DNA of 26,779 nucleotides from Candidatus Saccharibacteria bacterium UBA2112 (GTDB lineage: Bacteria; Patescibacteriota; Saccharimonadia; Saccharimonadales; Saccharimonadaceae): positions 1-26,779 of the forward strand of contig DCYK01000027.1 in assembly GCA_002331045.1 (NCBI GenBank), given 5' to 3'. Every line of letters starts with the position of its first letter. Position 1 is the first letter of the stretch. Under the pieces are notes generated by a model. That model had not been told where the DNA came from, ran no database searches, and saw only the letters and a list, made by a program, of their open reading frames with translations. Of this stretch, positions 8,752 to 14,292 are shown one piece after another. Both the position numbers and the translations under genes were made by a program.

Positions 8752-9542
8752 TACTTATCATCCACCTCATGCGCTGACTCTACTATTGATATGAATTCAT
8801 GCTGATTCAGACTCGCACCGCCAACCAATAACCCATCAATGCCATCTACCGCCAAAAAAGAGGAGGCGTTACTTGCATTCGTACTTCCGCCATACAGCAC
8901 ACGAACCGCCTCACTCGCTTTTTCGCCATACAAATGCTTAATCTGACCACGAATAGCACTAGCAGCTCTTTTGACGTCATCTGGTGTGGGCATCTTGTGA
9001 TCATGAAAATTTGCCCCATTGCTCAGCGCCCATACTGGCTCATACGCCACAACAACTTCGCTCATTTCATCACTTGTGACATTCGCTAGACCACCAAGCA
9101 GCTGATCATGGAGCACATCTTTCGTCTCACCTGACGCTCTCTCGTGGGCCGTTTCACCAATACACAAAATCGGTTTGATGTTATTACGCAGTGCCGCTTG
9201 TACTTTGCTGCGAATCTCTTTGTGATGCTCGTGAAAGATATGCCGACGCTCACTATGACCAACAATTGCATAATCAACCAGTCCTCGTAGCTGCGACGCT
9301 GATACTTCACCGGTGTAGGCACCATGATCCCGCCAATAGAGATTCTGAGCAGCCAGCTTAAACTGTCGACGCTCAATCTGCAAGCTAACCGGTTGTAAGG
9401 CAAGCATCGTTGGCGCCAGCACAACCTCTACGTCTCGATGTACCTGTACTTTCTGCGCCAAATGATGCACATAAACACTCGCCTCATGGATCGTGAGGTT
9501 CATTTTCCAGTTACCGACAATGAGTTTTTTTCGACTAGGCAT
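8751..9542 (-). CDS. tpiA: Triose-phosphate isomerase
   Basis: TIM-barrel enzyme interconverting dihydroxyacetone phosphate and glyceraldehyde 3-phosphate. From the ATG at 9542 it has 263 residues and begins MPSRKKLIVGNWKMN, aligning with the usual start; K13 is the substrate-binding lysine. VGHSERR contains the electrophile His96, AYEPVW the catalytic base Glu168, and VLYGGSTN and GLLVGGASL form the phosphate loop. Loop 6 after AYEPVW reads ALSNGAN rather than the common AIGTG, a modest departure. The frame is open to an earlier ATG at 9584, which would add 14 residues and overlap pgk by 17 bp; I prefer the shorter form. It follows pgk and its stop is coupled to the next gene. Confidence 0.95.
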   Translation of the reverse strand: MPSRKKLIVGNWKMNLTIHEASVYVHHLAQKVQVHRDVEVVLAPTMLALQPVSLQIERRQFKLAAQNLYWRDHGAYTGEVSASQLRGLVDYAIVGHSERRHIFHEHHKEIRSKVQAALRNNIKPILCIGETAHERASGETKDVLHDQLLGGLANVTSDEMSEVVVAYEPVWALSNGANFHDHKMPTPDDVKRAASAIRGQIKHLYGEKASEAVRVLYGGSTNASNASSFLAVDGIDGLLVGGASLNQHEFISIVESAHEVDDK

Positions 9543-9567
9543 CTCGCTTATGCTTTCTATGACTAGT

Positions 9568-10818
9568 TTACCGTATTTTTCCATGCGCGTCGAGCAAACT
9601 TTCCACTCCGGGCAGCTTTTTTCCGGCCATCAGGTCCAAGCTTGCGCCACCACCTGTCGAGACATGCGAAAAGCTGCCGCCTTTTTTGGCATCCCACTTC
9701 AGTACAAAGTCAGCTGTATCACCACCACCAACAATTGATTCGATCTCGGGATGCATTGCCAGCGCTAGCGCCATTCGCGCCGAACCATGCGAAAACTCTC
9801 GCAGCTCATCAACACCAAGCGGCCCATTCCAGACAACCGTTTTAGCATTCACCACAATTGAACTGAACTTCTCGATTGTCTCGTCACCAATATCTAATGC
9901 CATTTCATCTGTTTTGATACGATCCAGTTGTTGATTGTGGCGGCGTTCACCCTCGTCAACCTTTGTCGCAACTGCTACATCGCTGGGGAGCACAATGAAA
10001 TCATCAACAGTATCACCAACTTTCTCGTGCGCTGCCCTGTAGATACCATCGAGCGTCTCCTTTTGATCAGCCTCTACTTTACTGGCACCCACATGAATAT
10101 CTTTATAATCCAAAAACGTATTTGCCATTGCACCACCAATCAAAATCGTATCGGCTAACCTTACAAAACGCTCTACTACTTGGATCTTATCACTCACCTT
10201 GGCACCACCCAGTACAGCAACCAATGGCCGTTCCGGCTCTTCCATTGCTCGGGTGATCGTCATGTATTCCTTTTCAAGCAGTAGTCCCGCAACACTCGGT
10301 AGCTGCAATGTGATCGCATGCGTACTGGTATGCGCCCGATGGACAACACCAAATCCATCTTGTACGAAATAGTCTGCACGCGTTGCGTGCGCAATCTCCT
10401 CTGCAAATGACTCACTGTCCTCTTCTTCACGCTCGTCAAAGCGAAGATTTTGCAGCAATACAACATCACCTGATCCAGCATGAGCCGCCGCTTGATGCGC
10501 CGCATCGCCAGTAATATCATCAACAAAAGTAACCGTTTTCTGCAGTAGCTCTTGCAAGCGCTGGGCCACCGGCTCCAGGCTATACGTCATATCACGCCCT
10601 TTTGGCCGACCAAGATGACTCATGATAATCAGCGAACATCCTTTGTCGAGTAGATAGCGAAGGGTTGGCAGGCTCGCACGGATGCGCAGATCATCATCGA
10701 CTGCTCCATCTTCCAGCGGTACATTATAATCAGCCCGTATTAATATCCGATAGTGGCGTCCGTGCCCAAGCGGCAAGCCACGAACTGTTTGCTTAAAAAA
10801 TCCCACCCTTTTATTCAT
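9568..10818 (-). CDS. pgk: Phosphoglycerate kinase
   Basis: 416-residue glycolytic kinase transferring phosphate from 1,3-bisphosphoglycerate to ADP. Family marks: RADYNVP (28-34; usual RxDFNVP), the SHLGRPKG loop (67-74), VLGGAKVSDKI in the hinge region, and GGGDTADF at the nucleotide-binding end. Length is typical. It leads the pgk-tpiA-(tail-anchored protein) operon. The ATG has TATCAT 7 nt upstream, again a leaderless-style promoter. The N-terminal lead-in of about 20 residues is a little longer than in many PGKs, and there is no internal start that would fit better. Confidence 0.97.
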   Translation of the reverse strand: MNKRVGFFKQTVRGLPLGHGRHYRILIRADYNVPLEDGAVDDDLRIRASLPTLRYLLDKGCSLIIMSHLGRPKGRDMTYSLEPVAQRLQELLQKTVTFVDDITGDAAHQAAAHAGSGDVVLLQNLRFDEREEEDSESFAEEIAHATRADYFVQDGFGVVHRAHTSTHAITLQLPSVAGLLLEKEYMTITRAMEEPERPLVAVLGGAKVSDKIQVVERFVRLADTILIGGAMANTFLDYKDIHVGASKVEADQKETLDGIYRAAHEKVGDTVDDFIVLPSDVAVATKVDEGERRHNQQLDRIKTDEMALDIGDETIEKFSSIVVNAKTVVWNGPLGVDELREFSHGSARMALALAMHPEIESIVGGGDTADFVLKWDAKKGGSFSHVSTGGGASLDLMAGKKLPGVESLLDAHGKIR

Positions 10819-10825
10819 TACTTCT

Positions 10826-10831
10826 ATGATA
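10826..10831 (-). promoter_or_regulatory. -10 element upstream of pgk
   Basis: TATCAT on the minus strand ending 7 nt before the pgk ATG. The -35 region is weak. A short imperfect hairpin (TTAC/GTAA with GCC/GGC, about 10844-10869) sits on top of the -35 area. Confidence 0.4.
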
Positions 10832-10890
10832 AATGATTTAGCCCGTTACTGCCAGTTTTAAAGGCGGTAATTGCTAGATATACCTATACC

Positions 10891-11412
10891 TCAAGAACAA
10901 TCGCCCGAGAGTGGTATTGCGCGAAATAACCCATAACCTACACCACTGCCCGTTAAATAAAACATACTGTCTTGATTTGTGCAGTTACCTCCCTCACCCT
11001 CATTTTCGTCAAGAATATAAGGATTTCCTCGAGCATCGCCACCACGCAATGCGGAGAGATCCATCCCCGCAGCGGTACCAATCTTATCTAGGTTGTCATA
11101 GTACCGCGTCCAGCAAGTATGTGTTTTTGCTAGATCTTTCGGCTCAGCACTCGATGGATTTGCTGATGCACTGATGCACTGTCCAGCAGAATAACTAGAG
11201 CCTGTGATGCTTCGTAAGTTCTTACCAGTGAGTGTCTGTGCTTGCACAATCGCCTTATAATACAAGTTCATGTCCGATTCACGTTTAGCCTCGTTTGCTT
11301 GTGAAGTAACACCGTTATACGCAACTATTGTAATTGCCGCCAGAATACCAATGACGACAACAACTATTAATAACTCAACAATGGTAAAGCCCCTATGACG
11401 CATCGACTGCAT
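10891..11412 (-). CDS. Type IV pilin (prepilin)
   Basis: 173-residue prepilin. Leader of eight residues ending RG|FTIVELL (cut after G8), mature Glu5 present, then the canonical hydrophobic helix and an extracellular domain with four cysteines. The helix is nearly identical to that of the pilin at 2294-2863 but the globular part is different, so they are separate subunits rather than a recent duplication. It is wedged between pyk and pgk. The ATG at 11412 has TATACT 6 nt upstream, part of an extended TGTTATACT element; an alternative ATG three codons later would also leave a valid leader. Confidence 0.9.
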   Translation of the reverse strand: MQSMRHRGFTIVELLIVVVVIGILAAITIVAYNGVTSQANEAKRESDMNLYYKAIVQAQTLTGKNLRSITGSSYSAGQCISASANPSSAEPKDLAKTHTCWTRYYDNLDKIGTAAGMDLSALRGGDARGNPYILDENEGEGGNCTNQDSMFYLTGSGVGYGLFRAIPLSGDCS

Positions 11413-11418
11413 ATTTGC

Positions 11419-11427
11419 AGTATAACA
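11419..11427 (-). promoter_or_regulatory. Extended -10 promoter of the pyk-pgk interval pilin
   Basis: Minus-strand TGTTATACT, an extended -10 (TGn + TATACT), ends 6 nt before the pilin ATG. The -35 is poor, as expected for extended -10 promoters. Confidence 0.5.
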
Positions 11428-11479
11428 TAAGCTTTTTATGAATTTTCATGCCTTACTGCTATAGATGCTATTAATGAAA

Positions 11480-12901
11480 CTACTCAAGAATTCGAACACG
11501 AATAGTGTCGGTACCCCCGATAAGACCAGGCTGACGACCACTGACGATAACAGTGCGCACTGAGGGTTCGTCCCCAAAAAAACCATCCAGCATCAAATCT
11601 TTGACCAATTCTAGGCCAGCTCGTTCGCCATCTGGTCGAACGTAGGATTTATTGGCATAGCTCAGCGCCAGACGCTGCGCAGCACGTTGCTCACTCGTGA
11701 CACTCAAGATAGGCAAAATCGGGCGGTTCGCAGCAATATTTGCTGCTGTGGCGCCTGATTTTGTCTCGGCGACAATGACGTGGGCGCCGATCTCCTCGGC
11801 TAATTCAACTGCAACGTGACTGATTGCATCACGCGGTGATTTCTTGCCAGGTACGACATCGGTCAGTTCCACAACAGGTACGTGTTCCTGGGTGTACAAA
11901 ATAATCTTTTTCATCGCCGCAACCGCCTCGAGTGGATAGCGACCGTTTGCCGTTTCATCGCTTAACATTACCGTATCAGCACCCAAAATCACCGCGGTAG
12001 CGATATCTCCCGCCTCGGCTCGTGTAGGCTCTGGTGCATCAACCATACTTGCCAACATTTGTGTGGCAACAATCGATAATTTACCGTATTTGCGACAGAG
12101 TGCAATGATTTTACGCTGTGCGATCGGCACAATCTCGGCGCCTGTCTCGACCGCCAAGTCGCCACGAGCAACCATTGCGCTATCGCTCGCTTTAATAATT
12201 TCCTCCAGTGTACCTTCTTGAATAGCCGCTTTTGTCTCGACCTTGGCAATAATATGCGCCGATGAACCATGGCTCACCAGTAGTTGCCGTAGCGTATTGA
12301 TATCATCAGCAGATTGCACAAAGCTTAGCGCGACATAATCAATATCTCGACTCGCACCCCACTCGATGTCTTTCATATCTTTGTCAGTCAAAATATCTCC
12401 GCCAAAGTCCGTATCGGGAAGGTTAATACCCTTACGACTCATCAGGACACCGTCATTTTCGACCCGTACAACAACCGTGTGGTCATCCCGTACTGCCGTG
12501 ACAACCGTTCGCACCTTACCGTCAAACATATACAACGGCTCGTTTGGTTTTACCTTTTCAGCGAGATTGTATTGTACTGGTAGAGTCTTTTCACCATCAT
12601 GTTCAACCCCATAACATAACAACAACTCATCTCCCTTGTGCACCTCAATATCATGTTGTAGGTTGCCAAGCCGTATTTTTGGTCCTTGCAGGTCTTGTAC
12701 AATCGCGACGGGTTTACCGATTGACGCGCTTGCTTCGCGAATCCATCGGATCTGGCGATCGACATCATCATATTTGGCATGACTAAAATTGAAACGAAAG
12801 CCATTCACTCCAGCCTCAATCATCTTGCGCAGCATTTCTGGATCATCAACTGGCGGCCCAACCGAAGCCAGAATTTTTGTTCGCTTAAAGACAACACTCA
12901 T
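11480..12901 (-). CDS. pyk: Pyruvate kinase
   Basis: Converts phosphoenolpyruvate and ADP to pyruvate and ATP. 473 residues from the ATG at 12901, beginning MSVVFKRTKILASVGP. Diagnostic motifs: GFRFNFSHA, GPKIRLG, KVETKAAIQ, the active-site ARGDLAVE segment, QKIIALCRKYGK-like TATQML region (SIVATQMLASM), and the PTRAEAGDIATAVILGADTVMLSDETANG core. The C-terminal domain ends GGTDTIRVRILE. The frame is open further upstream to a TTG at 12937, but that TTG lies inside the -35 hexamer of a good promoter whose -10 is 7 nt from the ATG, so the ATG is the start. Confidence 0.96.
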   Translation of the reverse strand: MSVVFKRTKILASVGPPVDDPEMLRKMIEAGVNGFRFNFSHAKYDDVDRQIRWIREASASIGKPVAIVQDLQGPKIRLGNLQHDIEVHKGDELLLCYGVEHDGEKTLPVQYNLAEKVKPNEPLYMFDGKVRTVVTAVRDDHTVVVRVENDGVLMSRKGINLPDTDFGGDILTDKDMKDIEWGASRDIDYVALSFVQSADDINTLRQLLVSHGSSAHIIAKVETKAAIQEGTLEEIIKASDSAMVARGDLAVETGAEIVPIAQRKIIALCRKYGKLSIVATQMLASMVDAPEPTRAEAGDIATAVILGADTVMLSDETANGRYPLEAVAAMKKIILYTQEHVPVVELTDVVPGKKSPRDAISHVAVELAEEIGAHVIVAETKSGATAANIAANRPILPILSVTSEQRAAQRLALSYANKSYVRPDGERAGLELVKDLMLDGFFGDEPSVRTVIVSGRQPGLIGGTDTIRVRILE

Positions 12902-12908
12902 AGAGCCT

Positions 12909-12937
12909 ATTGTACCTGGCAAAGAGGTGATAGCCAA
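12909..12937 (-). promoter_or_regulatory. pyk promoter
   Basis: Minus-strand TTGGCT (12932-12937), 17-nt spacer, TACAAT (12909-12914), then 7 nt to the ATG. The mRNA should be leaderless. Confidence 0.65.
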
Positions 12938-12943
12938 CCCTTT

Positions 12944-13219
12944 CTAGATAATACTGCCGCCGGTTGTACCGCCGGTTTGGCGACGCATTGCCTCTGCCTG
13001 CTGCTGCTGTTGTTGAGCCTGTCTCGCCATTTGGTCCGCCTGCTCCTTTGTCGCCTGTTGCAGATTCTGCATCTCACGGTCAAGTTGCGATTTAATTGGC
13101 TCCATTTCGTTGTTGATCTTCATTACTTGGTCATTTGCATGTTGGAGTTCCTGGGCCTTTTGATCATACTGCGACTGGAGTTGGTTCACTCTATTCTGTA
13201 TTGCTGCGATATCCGCCAT
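12944..13219 (-). CDS. Small Gln-rich coiled-coil protein
   Basis: 91 residues, family not recognised. Residues 4-75 show heptad-like spacing of hydrophobic residues (I, V, L at a/d positions) between charged and glutamine residues, so a long coiled coil is likely; a run of Q residues (QAQQQQQQAEAMRR) precedes a Gly/Thr tail (TGGTTGGSII). No signal peptide or membrane helix. Unlike its neighbours it has a full ribosome-binding site, GAGGAG 5 nt before the ATG, behind an extended -10. Its stop is about 42 bp from the pyk ATG. Structural or scaffolding roles are possible. Confidence 0.8.
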   Translation of the reverse strand: MADIAAIQNRVNQLQSQYDQKAQELQHANDQVMKINNEMEPIKSQLDREMQNLQQATKEQADQMARQAQQQQQQAEAMRRQTGGTTGGSII

Positions 13220-13245
13220 AGATACTCCTCTTTATTGTTCTATTC

Positions 13246-13254
13246 ATTATAGCA
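13246..13254 (-). promoter_or_regulatory. Extended -10 promoter of the coiled-coil gene
   Basis: Minus-strand TGCTATAAT (extended -10). The predicted transcript has about 20 nt of leader containing GAGGAG (13225-13230). Confidence 0.55.
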
Positions 13255-13305
13255 GTCAAAAGTTGAAGAATTGCTTAAAATACCGGTTCCAGCGAATATA
13301 TTCGC

Positions 13306-13350
13306 CCATAGAAAATTGCCCATACACGAGGCATGGGCAATTTTCTATGG
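13306..13350 (-). terminator. Strong bidirectional terminator hairpin beyond tRNA-Glu fragment
   Basis: Perfect 18-bp inverted repeat (13306-13323 with 13333-13350) around a 9-nt loop, with a GC core (TTGCCCAT/ATGGGCAA) flanked by A/T tracts, so it can work in both directions. Its right arm overlaps the CCA end of the tRNA-Glu 3' fragment, the same arrangement seen at the intact tRNA. Confidence 0.7.
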
Positions 13351-13447
13351 TGATCTCACCGGGAATACTAAGGTATACCTGCGTCGCGTTCAGAAAAAAC
13401 TAAGAGGTAGTTTTTCCGCCCTGCTCCTTGTTATCGCACCCGGATTG
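13348..13447 (-). pseudogene. Broken tRNA-Glu copy (3' part) with T-loop insertion
   Basis: 13348-13366 (19 nt, including the CCA end) is identical to the 3' end of the intact tRNA-Glu at 13536-13554. After 71 unrelated bases (13367-13437), a further 10 nt identical to the 5' side of the tRNA T-stem region appear (13438-13447 = 13558-13567). So the T-stem strands are both present but the T-loop holds a 71-nt insert, which itself contains a 10-bp palindrome (13371-13380) and an 8-bp A/T-rich hairpin (13395-13415). No acceptor 5' strand follows. It cannot make a normal tRNA. Confidence 0.6.
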
Positions 13448-13473
13448 TCGTTTTGCACTGCAAAACCAATCCG
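13441..13473. repeat. Long imperfect inverted repeat
   Basis: Seven bp (CGGATTG/CAATCCG) plus eight bp (GTTTTGCA/TGCAAAAC) of pairing with a 2-nt bulge and almost no loop. It follows the broken tRNA copy and may be part of its decay or a small cruciform. Confidence 0.5.
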
Positions 13474-13498
13474 TGTTCGTTTCGCCGCATAAGTAACA

Positions 13499-13538
13499 CC
13501 ACGAAAAACACCCGTCACAAGACGGGCGCTTTTCGTGG
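13499..13538 (-). terminator. Intrinsic terminator of tRNA-Glu
   Basis: Hairpin directly downstream of the tRNA: 6-bp GC core (CCCGTC/GACGGG, 4-nt loop) extended by a 9-bp A/T-containing outer stem (13499-13507 with 13530-13538) whose strand includes the CCA of the tRNA. A run of five T follows the core on the minus strand. Confidence 0.7.
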
Positions 13539-13610
13539 TGATCTCACCGGGAATCGAACCCGGATTGCCAGGATGAAAACCTGGTGTCCTAACCGTTAGA
13601 CGATGAGACC
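13536..13610 (-). tRNA. tRNA-Glu (anticodon TTC)
   Basis: Complete cloverleaf of 75 nt including an encoded CCA. The acceptor strands GGTCTCA and TGAGATC pair with one G:T; the discriminator is A; the anticodon stem CCAGG/CCTGG encloses a seven-base loop TTTTCAT with anticodon TTC; the T-arm CCGGG-TTCGATT-CCCGG is canonical. A promoter with TATAAT 8 nt upstream and an intrinsic terminator directly downstream make it a single-gene transcription unit. Partial copies of the same gene lie about 190 bp away on each side. Confidence 0.95.
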
Positions 13611-13618
13611 ATGATTTG

Positions 13619-13648
13619 ATTATAAAGTACTGGTTTGTATCTCGACAA
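13619..13648 (-). promoter_or_regulatory. tRNA-Glu promoter
   Basis: Minus-strand TTGTCG (13643-13648), 18-nt spacer, perfect TATAAT (13619-13624), 8 nt before the tRNA 5' end. It gives a local yardstick for -10 to start-site spacing. Confidence 0.65.
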
Positions 13649-13664
13649 TCCGTTCGTTGGCACT

Positions 13665-13782
13665 GGACAGCCCGGTGTCCTTCCCACGATAAATTTCTTT
13701 CAGAAATTTTCGCGGGCCCGCCTCGGTCGGTGAGGATGAACCTCATCCGGCCTCCGGCCTTGCGAACTGCCGCTGGCAGTTC
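13665..13782. repeat. Run of short perfect hairpins
   Basis: Five perfect stem-loops in 118 bp: 13665-13680 (GGACA/TGTCC), 13691-13709 (AAATTTC/GAAATTT), 13734-13748 (GGATGA/TCATCC, 3-nt loop), 13749-13759 (GGCC/GGCC, 3-nt loop) and 13764-13782 (GAACTGCC/GGCAGTTC, 3-nt loop). The last three are practically back to back. It could be a structured RNA or decayed repeat DNA. Confidence 0.6.
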
Positions 13783-13785
13783 TCA

Positions 13786-13802
13786 CGTTAGACGATGAGA
13801 CC
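13786..13802 (-). pseudogene. tRNA-Glu 5' fragment
   Basis: 17 nt identical to the 5' end of the intact tRNA-Glu (13594-13610), in the same orientation, 192 bp away. The sequence after it (13728-13785) is unrelated to the tRNA and cannot supply a matching acceptor 3' strand. Confidence 0.6.
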
Positions 13803-13849
13803 AAGTGTCACAACTTACCCAAATATACCAGAGTTAGCTATATTTGTCC

Positions 13850-13924
13850 ACCCCTGTTATTGCTTTTTCGTTCATAGGTCCACTCCCGTTAGTAGCGAAG
13901 TGATAGCAACCTAATAACAGGGGT
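13850..13924. repeat. 12-bp inverted repeat with 51-nt spacer
   Basis: ACCCCTGTTATT (13850-13861) and its exact complement (13913-13924). Further pairing of TTGCT with AGCAA just inside would lengthen the stem with a bulge. It lies upstream of the 14004-14032 promoter; function unknown. Confidence 0.5.
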
Positions 13925-14003
13925 AAATAAGCATAATCAATATATTTCTCCTCACACTTTCCCCTTATGGCTATTGTTTTATCTGTTTTTAGTGTTATAA
14001 GCA

Positions 14004-14032
14004 TTGACTTTTTGATACTTTTGTGATAATAT
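14004..14032 (+). promoter_or_regulatory. Promoter of the G+C-rich gene leader
   Basis: TTGACT (14004-14009), 17-nt spacer, TAATAT (14027-14032): one of the best sigma70-type promoters of the window, reading into the leader of the 14289 gene about 250 nt upstream of its ATG. Confidence 0.65.
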
Positions 14033-14037
14033 TGTTC

Positions 14038-14133
14038 ATGACAGTTGTTATGGGGTGGAGAACTCGTAGCAGCGGTGGACACTTAACAAGTCAGATTGTT
14101 ACAGGGCATGTCCCTGTAACCCGTATATTTTAG
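14038..14133 (+). CDS. Possible leaderless 31-residue leader ORF
   Basis: ATG 5 nt after the -10 of the preceding promoter, open for 31 codons (begins MTVVMGWRTRSSGG, ends VTRIF). No family recognised. The start geometry matches the other leaderless genes here, and a perfect 9-bp hairpin lies in its last third, so translation of it could affect that hairpin. An ORF of this length can occur by chance. Confidence 0.3.
   Translation: MTVVMGWRTRSSGGHLTSQIVTGHVPVTRIF
14098..14120 (+). promoter_or_regulatory. Leader hairpin 1
   Basis: GTTACAGGG / CCCTGTAAC, a perfect 9-bp stem with a 5-nt loop, followed after a few bases by TATATTTTAG. It resembles a weak terminator or attenuator in the leader of the G+C-rich gene. 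Confidence 0.45.
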
Positions 14134-14138
14134 TTGTT

Positions 14139-14150
14139 TAGACATGTCTA
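14139..14150. promoter_or_regulatory. 12-bp palindrome, possible operator
   Basis: TAGACATGTCTA is a perfect two-fold symmetric site between leader hairpin 1 and the nested inverted repeat. It has the size of a dimeric regulator site; no regulator is identified. Confidence 0.35.
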
Positions 14151-14166
14151 CGCTTGCGTTTGCACC

Positions 14167-14216
14167 TGAGGTACCGTCCTGCTGATCACAACACTGATCA
14201 CCAAGACGGTACCTCA
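14167..14216 (+). promoter_or_regulatory. Nested leader inverted repeat
   Basis: A perfect 12-bp outer stem (14167-14178 with 14205-14216, TGAGGTACCGTC and its complement) encloses two copies of TGATCA (14183-14188 and 14195-14200) that can pair as an inner 6-bp stem. It ends 4 bp before the AAGGAGG ribosome-binding site of the 18-codon leader ORF, so it could control access to it. Confidence 0.5.
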
Positions 14217-14235
14217 AGGAAAGGAGGGCCGAACA

Positions 14236-14292
14236 GTGGCACCGTGCCATCATCGAGCCCTCCGGCTCACGAACGAGAGGAACAGGACATGA
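14236..14292 (+). CDS. 18-residue leader peptide coupled to the next gene
   Basis: GTG start with a perfect AAGGAGG (14221-14227) 8 nt upstream, then 17 further codons (MAPCHHRALRLTNERNRT, counting the GTG as Met) and a TGA that overlaps the ATG of the following gene in an ATGA arrangement. This is the strongest Shine-Dalgarno in the window and it serves this mini-ORF. The main gene should therefore be translated largely by re-initiation. The peptide is basic with an HH pair; no known attenuator peptide type is matched. The ORF is real as a reading frame; its translation is inference. Confidence 0.5.
   Translation: MAPCHHRALRLTNERNRT

Larger units (their letters stand above)
13611..14037. 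other. Gene-poor, hairpin-rich interval
   Basis: No convincing protein gene on either strand. From left to right it holds the tRNA-Glu promoter, a series of short perfect hairpins (13665-13782), a 17-nt 5' fragment of tRNA-Glu (13786-13802), an A/T-rich stretch, a 12-bp inverted repeat with a 51-nt spacer (13850-13861 with 13913-13924), and the plus-strand promoter at 14004-14032. Open frames here (for example 13834-14082 minus) show no family features or start signals. Confidence 0.6.

Noticed and set aside
13390..13746. Minus-strand open frame of 118 codons over the tRNA-Glu
   Set aside because: It runs straight through the tRNA and both hairpin areas, has no start signal and no family resemblance.
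13728..13802. Second, functional tRNA upstream of tRNA-Glu
   Set aside because: The 5' 17 nt match and the length is 75 nt, but the 3' strand cannot pair with the acceptor GGTCTCA and no normal anticodon loop forms.
13834..14082. Minus-strand frame of 82 codons in the intergenic region
   Set aside because: Composition is random-looking, no ribosome-binding site, and it overlaps the promoter and leader of the plus-strand island.
14139..14216. Palindromes considered as a plasmid or phage origin
   Set aside because: No iterons, no replication gene nearby, and their position just ahead of a gene start fits regulation better.
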